Shown in pieces: positions 1 through 6,538 of a DNA stretch of 13,778 bases; position 1 is the stretch's first letter, and every line of letters starts with the position of its first letter. The notes beneath the pieces were generated by a model that was not told the DNA's origin, searched no databases, and saw only the letters and a program-made list of their open reading frames with translations. The DNA comes from Blastocatellia bacterium. GTDB taxonomy: Bacteria; Acidobacteriota; Blastocatellia; UBA7656. Both the position numbers and the translations under genes were made by a program. The stretch lies in contig JAKEHD010000241.1 of assembly GCA_022615215.1 (NCBI GenBank), positions 1 through 13,778 of the forward strand, in the 5' to 3' direction.

Positions 1-115
1 AGCTGAGCACCGAGAACTGCGCGCTGCCCCCGCCCATGGGCCGGAGCGCATTGTACGTGAACCACGCCCCGACCAGAGCCACGAGCAGGAAGAGCCACGG
101 CACGAGCGTCGACAT
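1..115 (-). CDS. Membrane protein, N-terminal fragment (cut by window edge)
   Basis: The reverse strand opens with ATG at 115 and stays open to the window edge, giving 38 residues that begin MSTLVPWLFLLVALVGAWF, a hydrophobic segment of about 18 residues, then a short YNALRP-type polar stretch and a glycine-rich turn. GAGGTG lies 9 bases upstream of this ATG, which favours it over the in-frame ATG at 124 or GTG at 127. An in-frame TGA lies a few codons above those. The fragment is clearly GC-richer than the rest of the window. The pattern resembles the start of bacterial membrane-anchored alpha/beta-hydrolase (lipase-like) proteins, but that is a memory-based guess on too little sequence. It is the only gene seen on this strand and is divergent from the tnpB element. 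Confidence 0.5.
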   Translation of the reverse strand, partial: MSTLVPWLFLLVALVGAWFTYNALRPMGGGSAQFSVLS

Positions 116-290
116 GGTCACCATCACCTCGATGAGCCCGCGCCGACCCCCTCAAGAGCACTAATCGTTGGCCTTGTGCGGGCCGTTCGGACACCCGAAC
201 TGCCGCCTGTGGGATTAGCGCCGATTTTTCCGCAACCGCACCCCATTGCAACGGAGCGTGCCTTATGCATCGGCTTCGGCCTTCGGGCGC

Positions 291-320
291 TTGACCTGTG
301 ATTCGGCGGGTCAATATAAT
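291..320 (+). promoter_or_regulatory. Promoter candidate for tnpB with overlapping inverted repeat
   Basis: TTGACC (291-296) and TATAAT (315-320) are separated by 18 bases, a good sigma-70-type pair. The -35 box is also the left half of a perfect 6-base inverted repeat, TTGACC / GGTCAA (309-314), whose right half abuts the -10 box, so a dimeric repressor bound there would block polymerase. The start of tnpB is about 190 bases downstream. Whether the promoter belongs to the element or to the host locus is not known. Confidence 0.5.
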
Positions 321-487
321 TTTCGGCGCATTCGCTATAAAATTATACTTTTACAGGTGGGCGCGCGGTTACAGTCAAGGGCCGACCTGTCGTTCTTACA
401 GAAAACCGCGAAAAGAAAGCCCCTTGCTTTGAGCGAAGGGATGAATTTTCGCATTGCTGTAAGGCGATTATTTGATTGGCTTTATTT

Positions 488-509
488 GCCCTATCCCTTA
501 AAATAGGGC
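488..509 (+). promoter_or_regulatory. Stem-loop immediately upstream of tnpB start
   Basis: GCCCTAT (488-494) and ATAGGGC (503-509) form a perfect 7-base stem around an 8-base loop, ending one base before the ATG at 511. The right arm contains the only purine-rich (AGGG) sequence that could serve as a ribosome-binding site, so folding would occlude initiation. Such 5' structures are common in IS200/IS605 elements, where they limit expression. It could also belong to the left-end subterminal hairpin system. Confidence 0.5.
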
Positions 510-510
510 T

Positions 511-1692
511 ATGGTTTACCGGACGGTAAATATCAACTGGACTCCCAAAACGGAGACCCAATGGCGAACTTACAATGAGGCCCGCAAAGAAGCGGCGCGG
601 CTCTGGAATGATCTCGTGAAGCGTCATTTCCGCATACGGCGTCGCGGGTTGAAGTGGCCTACAAAGAGTCGTTGGGAGCAATGGGCGAAAGGTCGTTATC
701 CCAAGTTGCATTCTCAGACGGTACAACAAATCATCGGCGAGTTTCTTGAGGCTGTGAACTCAACTCGTCAACTTCGCAAGAAGGGTGCAGACCCGGACCT
801 TGCAAAGTATCCCTGGCGATTCTTTCGCTACAGGGATGTAATCTATACCAATCAGGGCGCACGCATCAGGGATGGCTATTTGTATTTGCCCAATGGGGTC
901 GCAGGCACGCTCAGAATCAAAATACCTGATAGTGTCACCTTGCCCGGAAGGTTGATGGAAGTCCGACTCGGGCTTTTCAGTGTAACGCTTGTGTGCGAAT
1001 GCCCGGATGAAATCGCTCCGGTTCCTTCCGGTAAAGAAATTGGTGTTGACCTGGGTGTGAATACGATTGTTGCCGCTACTGACGGAGCGCAGGCGGTAGT
1101 CATCAGTGGTAGAGAAATCAAGTCTGAGGTTCGCAGGCGAAACAAAACGCTTGCGAAACTGAATGCGAAGCAGGCGACCAAACAGAAAGACTCCCGTAGA
1201 TCGAAACGTATTCAAAGGCGTAAGAAGAAATTCCTTGCAAAGAGCAAGCGGCGTATCAAAGACATGCTCCATAAGACGACTCGGAAGGTAGCAAATGAAT
1301 TTCCGGGCGCAACCGTCTATGTCGGCAAGCCTTTTAATGATGCGGCTCAAAAAATGAATCGCAAGCAAGCGCAGCAGGTATCTCAGGCTTGCAATTCTCA
1401 AATAATCGAAATGCTCAACTACAAACTGGCAGGCGCGATTGTAGTTGAAGAAAGGTACAGTTCGCAGACATGCCCTGTATGCGGACACAGGAGCAAGCAC
1501 AAAAGGGTGTACTGTTGTAGCCAATGCGGTCTTGTGCTGCAACGCGATTGCGTTGGCGCAGTCAATATCCTGAGCATAGGTCAGCATTCGGCTTTGCTTC
1601 CTGGGCGGAATATCCCGCAAGTAATCAAGTACAAGTATCCTGGGCCAAGTCCAGGTAGACCGGCGGGCACCCGGCAAGTAGCTCGCCACTAG
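511..1692 (+). CDS. tnpB: TnpB, RNA-guided nuclease of IS200/IS605 family
   Basis: A 393-residue TnpB (OrfB), the RNA-guided DNA nuclease ancestral to Cas12, which in this family cuts the donor site and helps the element persist. The order of parts is an N-terminal wedge/recognition region, a basic bridge-like segment rich in KRR (about 205-255), RuvC-I with GVDLGV (Asp180), a zinc ribbon CPVC...CSQC (Cys321, 324, 336, 339), and RuvC-III with QRDCVGAVNI (Asp346). The usual acidic residue of RuvC-II, expected in the beta-strand VYVGKPFND, is Lys273. Glutamates 313-314 in VVEERY, just before the zinc ribbon, may replace it, as in TnpBs with a rearranged active site. Length is normal for the family. 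The ATG at 511 follows a stem-loop. No tnpA is adjacent. Confidence 0.93.
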   Translation: MVYRTVNINWTPKTETQWRTYNEARKEAARLWNDLVKRHFRIRRRGLKWPTKSRWEQWAKGRYPKLHSQTVQQIIGEFLEAVNSTRQLRKKGADPDLAKYPWRFFRYRDVIYTNQGARIRDGYLYLPNGVAGTLRIKIPDSVTLPGRLMEVRLGLFSVTLVCECPDEIAPVPSGKEIGVDLGVNTIVAATDGAQAVVISGREIKSEVRRRNKTLAKLNAKQATKQKDSRRSKRIQRRKKKFLAKSKRRIKDMLHKTTRKVANEFPGATVYVGKPFNDAAQKMNRKQAQQVSQACNSQIIEMLNYKLAGAIVVEERYSSQTCPVCGHRSKHKRVYCCSQCGLVLQRDCVGAVNILSIGQHSALLPGRNIPQVIKYKYPGPSPGRPAGTRQVARH

Positions 1693-1749
1693 CGCGAGAA
1701 GCCCCTTCCTTTAGGGAGGGGAGTGTCACGGCAGTCTTTTATTTGAGCA
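1620..1749 (+). ncRNA. Probable omega RNA (reRNA) of the TnpB element
   Basis: TnpB proteins are guided by an RNA made from the 3' end of tnpB and the element's right end, with the guide read from flanking DNA. Here the right-end hairpin CCCCTTCC / GGAGGGG-type stem (1702-1709 with 1714-1721, one G-U pair, loop TTTA) would be the 3'-most scaffold stem, and the proposed guide is the roughly 20 bases after TCAC, from 1730. The 5' limit is not visible and the start given is arbitrary within the tnpB 3' end. Confidence 0.45.
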
Positions 1750-1860
1750 AGGTTGCAGGAGGCGAAGACCATATCCCCCATGGCGAACCGCAAAACATTG
1801 AATGGAGATCGAACTGAAGGGCGGGCATTCTTCCTGTATGAACCGTAATAAAGGAGTCCT

Positions 1861-2217
1861 ATGAAAAGTTCTGCGCGATTGGAGCGACGCCGTTTCGAAC
1901 GTGCTCCCATAACGGCACAGGTCGAATACGAGCTTACAAACAGCAGCAGCGGTCCTTCTCGCGTGCGAAAGAACATGGCCAACATCAGCGCAGGAGGCAT
2001 GTTCATAAGCACGGAAGAGCCTATACGGGCAGGGGCGCGCATGGTCGTTCGTTTCGAATTGCCCAACAAACACAGGGTGATCGCCGTCTCGCGCGTATGC
2101 TATACGAGGAAAGGCCAGGGGCTGGGAGTCGAATTTCTCAACCTCGATGAAGAAGACCGCGAAGAGATCGAAACATATATCGCTTCTCTGGGCACGAAGG
2201 TGGTGACTCGGGCCTGA
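1861..2217 (+). CDS. PilZ-domain protein (c-di-GMP receptor type)
   Basis: A 118-residue single-domain PilZ protein, a small cytoplasmic receptor expected to bind cyclic di-GMP and pass the signal to motility, surface or envelope machinery. The N-terminal arginine motif is RRFER (Arg10, Arg14), and the second binding motif is NISAGG (Asn41, Ser43, Gly46), matching D/N-x-S-x-x-G. GLGVEF at 87-92 is the usual closing strand, followed by a C-terminal helix (about 97-110). Both ligand motifs are intact, so binding is likely. The start is fixed by AGGAG 5 bases upstream of the ATG. It stands alone: an insertion element lies before it, and a promoter separates it from the SPOR gene downstream. The output partner cannot be told from context. 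Confidence 0.9.
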   Translation: MKSSARLERRRFERAPITAQVEYELTNSSSGPSRVRKNMANISAGGMFISTEEPIRAGARMVVRFELPNKHRVIAVSRVCYTRKGQGLGVEFLNLDEEDREEIETYIASLGTKVVTRA

Positions 2218-2272
2218 CCTCACTGGATGAAGAGTTGCTTTTCGTCCGATTCGGTCAGCTTGAAAGAGGCGC

Positions 2273-2300
2273 TTGTAAAACCCCTGCCCTGTGTTATAAT
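2273..2300 (+). promoter_or_regulatory. Promoter candidate for SPOR-amidase genes
   Basis: TTGTAA (2273-2278) and a consensus TATAAT (2295-2300) are 16 bases apart. Transcription would start near 2307, leaving a leader of about 160 bases before the start codon at 2467. The leader contains a small stem CGGCC / GGCCG around 2433-2453 just ahead of the ribosome-binding site, but matches no riboswitch class I recognise. Confidence 0.6.
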
Positions 2301-2466
2301 CGAACCACCTTAATAATCATGCCCCCTCGATAGAAGCGCCCCGCCGAACTTCGGCTTGGAACCGGTACAATCGCTTTGCATAATTCGCGCAAGCATTACT
2401 TCAAACCGGGCGCAGAAGCTTTTCCTCGATTCCGGCCTGAGAGAAAGGGCCGAAAGGAGTTGTAAA

Positions 2467-3477
2467 ATGCAGGCTGAGTCATCAAATTCTATTTGCCCTT
2501 TATGCAAGAGCGTGTACGCATCGGGCAGCGGCACGGTGCCCGGCCCGACCCGATTGTGCCCGCAGTGTCAGAAGATGGTCCGAACCACGTTGCCGTCAAC
2601 CTCAGCCCCGATAGACCTGGCAGCAAACACTCTCGCTCATCGGCAAGCGGTCCCTGAACCGACGGCAAAAAGCAACGGAGATTCCGCCCGGCAGGACTTT
2701 ATAGAAGAGACCAGGCGAACCGGCAACGCGCCGCAGACCTTTCAGAAATTGACGACCAATCCGCTCGAAGATACCGCTGCCGCCGCGCAAAGAAGCGCGA
2801 ACGGTTCGGCGGAAAAGAATTTCCCCGGATATAACGGGTCGGCAGACCCCTGGGAAGAGCCTCTTCCATCCTGGGAGCATTCACGTAACGAATATCCGGT
2901 CTTGCTCAGTCCGAACGGCCGCAAAAGCCGCAAACGTCTATGGATCGCGGCGGCGATCATATTCGTGCTTGTCGCAGCGGCCGTTGCAGGGGCCGTGATA
3001 TTTTTGAAGCCGTCCGGCACCCAGGAGACCGATTCGAACGCAAAAGCGTCCGACAAACCGCAAACCTCGGCTTTGATTTCTCACGGCGAGGTCGCGGAAA
3101 AACCGGCTCCCCCGCCTGATGCCGTCGAGCAGCCCGGTTCGTCAAATTCGCCTGATGCGAATGCTCAGGCCGCAAGCGGGCAAAACCCCTCCGAGCCGGC
3201 CGTCGCGGATCAGAACGGCTCGCCACAGGGACCGATCTCACTACAGGCCATGTCGTCCCCCAGTGAAGACGAGGCCAAACGTTTTGCCGAAAAGCTTACG
3301 CGCGCGGGCATTCCCGCTTACGTGGCGGCAGCCGAAATCAAGGGGCGAGGAACGTGGTTCAGGGTGCGCGTGGGCCATTTCGCGACGGCCGAAGAAGCGA
3401 AAAAGTATTCGACCGAATATCGCCAGCGCGCCAGGGCCGCAGGAATAAACCTGGAACTCATAGTATCGGGGTCGTGA
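2467..3477 (+). CDS. Zinc-ribbon, single-pass membrane protein with SPOR domain
   Basis: Read from ATG 2467 (AAAGGAG 7 bases upstream), this is a 336-residue protein. It has an N-terminal zinc ribbon CPLC...CPQC (Cys10, 13, 31, 34), a long polar low-complexity stretch, a basic stop-transfer cluster RKSRKR (152-157), one membrane helix (about 158-180), an Ala/Pro/Ser-rich spacer, and a C-terminal SPOR domain (about 258-334, with GTWFRVRVGHF and TAEEAKKY). The topology should be ribbon inside, SPOR outside. SPOR domains bind glycan strands stripped of stem peptides, typically at division septa. The amidase that makes such strands is encoded 22 bases downstream, so the two likely act together in wall remodelling. 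The open frame extends upstream to 2356 but without a ribosome-binding site. The job of the cytoplasmic ribbon is unknown. Confidence 0.87.
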   Translation: MQAESSNSICPLCKSVYASGSGTVPGPTRLCPQCQKMVRTTLPSTSAPIDLAANTLAHRQAVPEPTAKSNGDSARQDFIEETRRTGNAPQTFQKLTTNPLEDTAAAAQRSANGSAEKNFPGYNGSADPWEEPLPSWEHSRNEYPVLLSPNGRKSRKRLWIAAAIIFVLVAAAVAGAVIFLKPSGTQETDSNAKASDKPQTSALISHGEVAEKPAPPPDAVEQPGSSNSPDANAQAASGQNPSEPAVADQNGSPQGPISLQAMSSPSEDEAKRFAEKLTRAGIPAYVAAAEIKGRGTWFRVRVGHFATAEEAKKYSTEYRQRARAAGINLELIVSGS

Positions 3478-3499
3478 GAGCCGACGATTGATTACGGGG

Positions 3500-4849
3500 A
3501 TGCAAGAACTGAAGCTACAAAACATCCGAAACGCCAGACTGGTCGACCAATACGCTCGATACATAAAATCGCCTGTCCAGCGGCTGAAGTTTCTCAATCG
3601 CGTTTTGCAAGCCGAACAGCCCACAGATTTTATGGCAAGGATTCCGTTCGTAGGCTCCCTGCCTCAACGTATGATGCTGGTCGTCGAACTATCGAAAGTG
3701 CTTCCTCCAGACCACCCGGCACCTTTCGGCATACGGGTCACTTCCCTGCTCTACCGGCTCCGCTACGCCCTCTACGCCTTATGCCTTTTGCTCGTGCTGG
3801 GCGTGGGCGGAGGTCTCATATACACGGTATTGAAGCTTGTAACGAGCCTTCCCCCTCCGACCGAAGCTCGCGCCATAGATAGTCCGCCGTCCCCGACGGC
3901 GAATCCCGAAGCGGTCGGCGCGGTCGCAAATATAGGGTCGGAAGCAGGGCTGTCTCTCGATAAAGTCTGGCTGGCCGAATCGGGCGAAGGCTATGAATTC
4001 TACAGTAACGGCGCGCGCGTGCTGACGGAATTCGAGACCACAGGGCAGGAGCGCAGGTTTTATCGCTTCGACCTCGAATCGCTCGACCCTGAGCCCGGCG
4101 AGTTGAAAGTGGAATCGAAGCCTGTGGGCATACTCTATCACATATCGGAGAGCGACCTGCTGCCGTTCGCAGGCGACTACAATTCGTCATTGCAGTACCA
4201 TTCGAGATCGCTGCTCGAATACTCGCGCGATCACAGGTTGTACAATTACGTGATCGACAGGTTCGGGCGGACATACAGAATAGTGCGCGACGAGTTCACC
4301 TCCAATCACGCGGGCAATTCCGTTTGGGCCGACGGCGACAAACTCTACGTCAATCTGAGTCCGAGCTTCATAGGGGTATGCTTCGAGGGACAATCCGGGG
4401 CGGAAGCGGTCGGTCCCGACCGTATCAACGAAGCGCAGATATACGCGGCCCGCGTGCTGACGGTGGTCCTGCGCTCCAAGTACAGTATAGAGGACGCCAA
4501 CTGCGTCACTCACGGCCTGGTATCGGTGAACCCGTCCAATCGCTTGATGGGCTACCACACGGACTGGGTATCGGGGTTTCCCTTCGAAGCCCTCGGTCTC
4601 AGCAACAAGTATGAAACCGAGATGGCGGCCATATCGCGCCTGGGCTTCTCTTACGATCAGGCATACATAAGGGCGGCGGGCGGCACGGCGTGGCCGGGGC
4701 TTGAGCGCGCGGACGCGGCGCTGAAAGAGGCGGCCCGAGAGCGAGGTCTCAGCCCGGAAGAAGAGCGCCGCGCGCTACGACAGATATTTCAGCGACTCTA
4801 CTCGAAACAGCGATCGCTCGATCAGGAAAGCGTAAAGATCGAAGAGTGA
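3500..4849 (+). CDS. Membrane-anchored N-acetylmuramoyl-L-alanine amidase (Amidase_2/PGRP fold)
   Basis: A 449-residue protein with a cytoplasmic N-terminal segment (1-85), one membrane helix (about 90-112), a Pro-rich linker, and an extracytoplasmic zinc amidase domain (about 205-366). The probable zinc ligands are His214 (ILYHIS), His338 (THGLVSV, in place of GHxDV) and Asp355 (HTDW...FPF, in place of TDPGxxFPW). The core strands YNYVIDRFGRTYRIV, SNHAG and IGVCFEG match the fold. The enzyme would cut the bond between MurNAc and L-alanine of peptidoglycan. A charged helical C-terminus (about 372-449) extends beyond the usual domain. It forms a likely operon with the SPOR gene. ATG at 3500 is preferred, although a TTG at 3488 in the same frame has a better-placed GAGAG. 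The family call is firm, while activity is inferred from the ligands. Confidence 0.85.
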   Translation: MQELKLQNIRNARLVDQYARYIKSPVQRLKFLNRVLQAEQPTDFMARIPFVGSLPQRMMLVVELSKVLPPDHPAPFGIRVTSLLYRLRYALYALCLLLVLGVGGGLIYTVLKLVTSLPPPTEARAIDSPPSPTANPEAVGAVANIGSEAGLSLDKVWLAESGEGYEFYSNGARVLTEFETTGQERRFYRFDLESLDPEPGELKVESKPVGILYHISESDLLPFAGDYNSSLQYHSRSLLEYSRDHRLYNYVIDRFGRTYRIVRDEFTSNHAGNSVWADGDKLYVNLSPSFIGVCFEGQSGAEAVGPDRINEAQIYAARVLTVVLRSKYSIEDANCVTHGLVSVNPSNRLMGYHTDWVSGFPFEALGLSNKYETEMAAISRLGFSYDQAYIRAAGGTAWPGLERADAALKEAARERGLSPEEERRALRQIFQRLYSKQRSLDQESVKIEE

Positions 4850-4916
4850 CAAGTACAGTGACGACCGGTTTGAAATCCCTGAGAGTTGCGCATCGAACTG
4901 AGAGTGGTCTGTCTGC

Positions 4917-6293
4917 ATGAACAAAAAGGACTTGATAGAGGAGGCGGCACGACGCACGGGACTCGCACGGCGCGCCGCCCGACGTGGCGTAGACGCTACG
5001 CTCAGTGTTATCAAGGGCCAGCTCGGCAGTGACGACTGTATATACATACGCGGTCTCGGCCGCCTGTATTTGAAACCCAAGAGAAGCGGTTTTCTGCCCG
5101 CCGCAAGGGGCACCCCCCCGAAACCCATACCGGCGGGCAAGGCAGTGAAACTGAAAGCATCCAGGCAGGCTGTTGCGAGCCTGAACACCGACAAAGATCG
5201 CTTTCTTACGCCCCACACGCTCGACACGAGCGAAAACAATTTTGGAGGCAAAATGGAGAAGAAGAACGAAAAAGAGAACGAAAAAACAGAGGCTGCAAAG
5301 AACGAGGGCTCGGCCCTGGGCCTCGATGTCGGAACGAGCCGCCTGGTGCTGGCAAGCGGCCAGGCCGATAATGTAAAAACCCGCGCGGAGTTGAACGCGT
5401 TTATCACCGTCGCCTATTCGAAATTCACCGAGAACATACTCAAACAGAACAAGGTCAGCTATCAACTCAACGGCGACGAGCGTCTGCAAATATTCGGCAA
5501 CGAGGCCGAACGCTTTGCAAACTTCTTCAACACCGAAGTGCGCCGACCGATGTTCAACGGCACTCTCAACCCTTCGGAAGAGTATTCGCTTCCCGTGATA
5601 CAGGCCATCATTCACCAACTCCTGCGCAGGACCAAGAGCGGCGAGATGCTGCGCTTCAGCGTGCCGGGCGCTCCGCGCGACGGAACCTCGACGGACCTCG
5701 TATACCACGAAGCCATGCTGCGCGACCTCTTCAACGGGATGGGCTATAACTCGAAGTCCATCAACGAAGGGCTGGCCGTGGTCTTTGCGGAGATGGAACA
5801 GGATAACTTCAGCGGCATAGGCATAAGCTGCGGCGGCGGAATGTGCAACGTCTGCCTCGCCTTCATGTCCATACCCGTCATGACGTTCAGCCTGGCAAAA
5901 GCGGGAGACTACATAGACCGCTCGGTCGCCTCGGTCACAAGCGAGGGAGCCACGCGAATTCGCGTCATCAAGGAAGAGAGCCTCGACCTTTCGCGCCCGC
6001 CTCAAAACAAGTACGAAAGCGCGCTGCACGTCTATTACGACGACGTTATAGTCTCTCTGGTCGAGGCGCTTCGCAGTTCGCTGGCCGAGACGAAGAACAT
6101 GCCTCGGATAGATAAACCGATTCCCATAGTCCTGGCCGGCGGGACGGCGAAGCCCAAAGGCTTTCTCGGAAAATTCAGCCAGGCGCTCAAGCGCGACGGC
6201 TTCCCGCTTGAGATTTCCGAAATCCGCGTGGCCGACGACCCTTTGACCGCAACCGCGCGCGGATGCCTCATAGCCGCGCTCTACGACGCCTAG
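4917..6293 (+). CDS. HU-like domain fused in frame to an actin/MreB-fold ATPase
   Basis: One open frame of 458 residues joins two families. Residues 1-90 read as an HU/IHF protein: MNKKDLIEEAARRTGL, the GLGRLYLK turn, then a shortened DNA-binding arm and a final helix ending near ASLN. Residues 133-458 are an actin/Hsp70-fold ATPase: phosphate-1 loop GLDVGTSRL (135-143), connect motif SINEGLAVVFAE (281-292), phosphate-2 region GISCGGGMCNV (302-312, lacking the usual Asp), and adenosine motif PIVLAGGTAKPKG (403-415). The linker is short and charged (KEKNE-like). At the junction lie GGAGG (5244-5248) and ATG (5253, Met113), so a separate 346-residue actin-like protein can also be made. The first ATG has no clear ribosome-binding site, though its sequence matches HU starts exactly. 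Possible roles are chromosome or plasmid positioning, or cell shape. The gene follows the wall-remodelling pair by 67 bases. Confidence 0.8.
   Translation: MNKKDLIEEAARRTGLARRAARRGVDATLSVIKGQLGSDDCIYIRGLGRLYLKPKRSGFLPAARGTPPKPIPAGKAVKLKASRQAVASLNTDKDRFLTPHTLDTSENNFGGKMEKKNEKENEKTEAAKNEGSALGLDVGTSRLVLASGQADNVKTRAELNAFITVAYSKFTENILKQNKVSYQLNGDERLQIFGNEAERFANFFNTEVRRPMFNGTLNPSEEYSLPVIQAIIHQLLRRTKSGEMLRFSVPGAPRDGTSTDLVYHEAMLRDLFNGMGYNSKSINEGLAVVFAEMEQDNFSGIGISCGGGMCNVCLAFMSIPVMTFSLAKAGDYIDRSVASVTSEGATRIRVIKEESLDLSRPPQNKYESALHVYYDDVIVSLVEALRSSLAETKNMPRIDKPIPIVLAGGTAKPKGFLGKFSQALKRDGFPLEISEIRVADDPLTATARGCLIAALYDA
5244..5255 (+). promoter_or_regulatory. Internal ribosome-binding site and ATG inside the HU-actin frame
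   Basis: GGAGG (5244-5248) is followed 4 bases later by ATG (5253-5255), codon 113 of the longer frame. This is the strongest ribosome-binding site in the neighbourhood and stands exactly between the HU and actin parts. It allows an actin-like protein to be made on its own from the same message. Confidence 0.7.
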
Positions 6294-6302
6294 TCGGAGG
6301 GG

Positions 6303-6381
6303 TCAGTGGCCAGCTATCAGCTATCAGCCGTCAGACCATGAACTGAAGACTGATGGCTGATGGCTGAAGACTGACTACTGA
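6303..6381. repeat. Inverted heptanucleotide repeat array (TCAG unit), copy A
   Basis: The left arm has five 7-base units with TCAG (one CCAG) at 6303, 6310, 6317, 6324 and 6331. The right arm has six units with CTGA ending at 6346, 6353, 6360, 6367, 6374 and 6381. All are exactly 7 bases apart, so the arms are imperfect inverted copies that can fold into a long hairpin. The array begins 9 bases after the stop of the HU-actin gene and may act as its transcript end, although no T-run follows. Confidence 0.85.
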
Positions 6382-6426
6382 CCACCGCGTAATCTCCGGC
6401 CGGGAGTTGCAGCGTCTCAATTGCGT

Positions 6427-6456
6427 TTGACTGACAACCTCGATATACCTTACACT
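6427..6456 (+). promoter_or_regulatory. Promoter candidate for the VWFA-related gene
   Basis: TTGACT (6427-6432) and TACACT (6451-6456) are 18 bases apart, with an alternative -10 TATACC at 6444. Just downstream lies a 12-base direct repeat, GGCTCCGGGTAA (6458-6469) and GGCTACGGGTAA (6486-6497), 28 bases apart with one mismatch, placed where a repressor could act. The promoter is moderate and the repeat may be chance. Confidence 0.35.
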
Positions 6457-6538
6457 CGGCTCCGGGTAAATACCGTACTCCAACTGGCTACGGGTAAGTC
6501 GCTGAGGATGAGCAGATAATCAATCGGAGGAAGAACGG

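Larger units (their letters stand above)
116..510. other. Gene-free stretch between divergent genes
   Basis: No convincing gene lies here. An 86-codon open frame at 246-506 has no ribosome-binding site and an arginine-rich, non-protein-like composition. The stretch holds the 5' region of the minus-strand gene, a promoter-like pair at 291-320 with an overlapping inverted repeat, an AT-rich patch around 330-355, and a stem-loop at 488-509 just before tnpB. The left boundary of the insertion element must lie somewhere in it but could not be placed. Confidence 0.5.
488..1729 (+). mobile_element. IS200/IS605-family (IS1341-type) element with tnpB only
   Basis: The element carries tnpB but no tnpA Y1-transposase gene in the surrounding bases, which makes it a non-autonomous IS1341-type unit that would need TnpA in trans. 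The right end is recognisable: GAAG followed by a hairpin (1702-1721) and GAGTGTCAC, typical of the subterminal right end in this family. The outer limit at 1729 is the proposed cleavage point after TCAC. The left end could not be identified, so the start given is only the first upstream structure that can be tied to tnpB. These elements have no terminal inverted repeats and make no target duplication, so neither is expected. Confidence 0.7.

Noticed and set aside
246..506. Small plus-strand open frame upstream of tnpB
   Set aside because: It lacks a ribosome-binding site and its start lies upstream of the best promoter. The sequence has no protein-like pattern.
760..1689. Reverse-strand open frame of 309 codons opposite tnpB
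   Set aside because: It is antisense to a well-supported TnpB with zinc ribbon and RuvC motifs, and no known family is visible.
2356..2466. Upstream extension of the SPOR protein to an earlier ATG
   Set aside because: There is no ribosome-binding site there, while the ATG at 2467 has AAAGGAG at good spacing and directly precedes the zinc ribbon.
4136..4600. Loss of the third zinc ligand in the amidase
   Set aside because: At first the DPG aspartate seemed missing, but aligning THGLVSV with GHxDV and HTDW...FPF with TDPGxxFPW places His338 and Asp355 as ligands along with His214.
4749..6029. Long reverse-strand open frame (426 codons) opposite the amidase end and HU-actin gene
   Set aside because: It is antisense to two genes with clear family motifs, has no protein-like domains and no ribosome-binding site. 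It follows from the codon bias of the plus strand.
6303..6381. CRISPR array
   Set aside because: The units are 7 bases long and arranged as two inverted arms with no spacers. There are no cas genes nearby.
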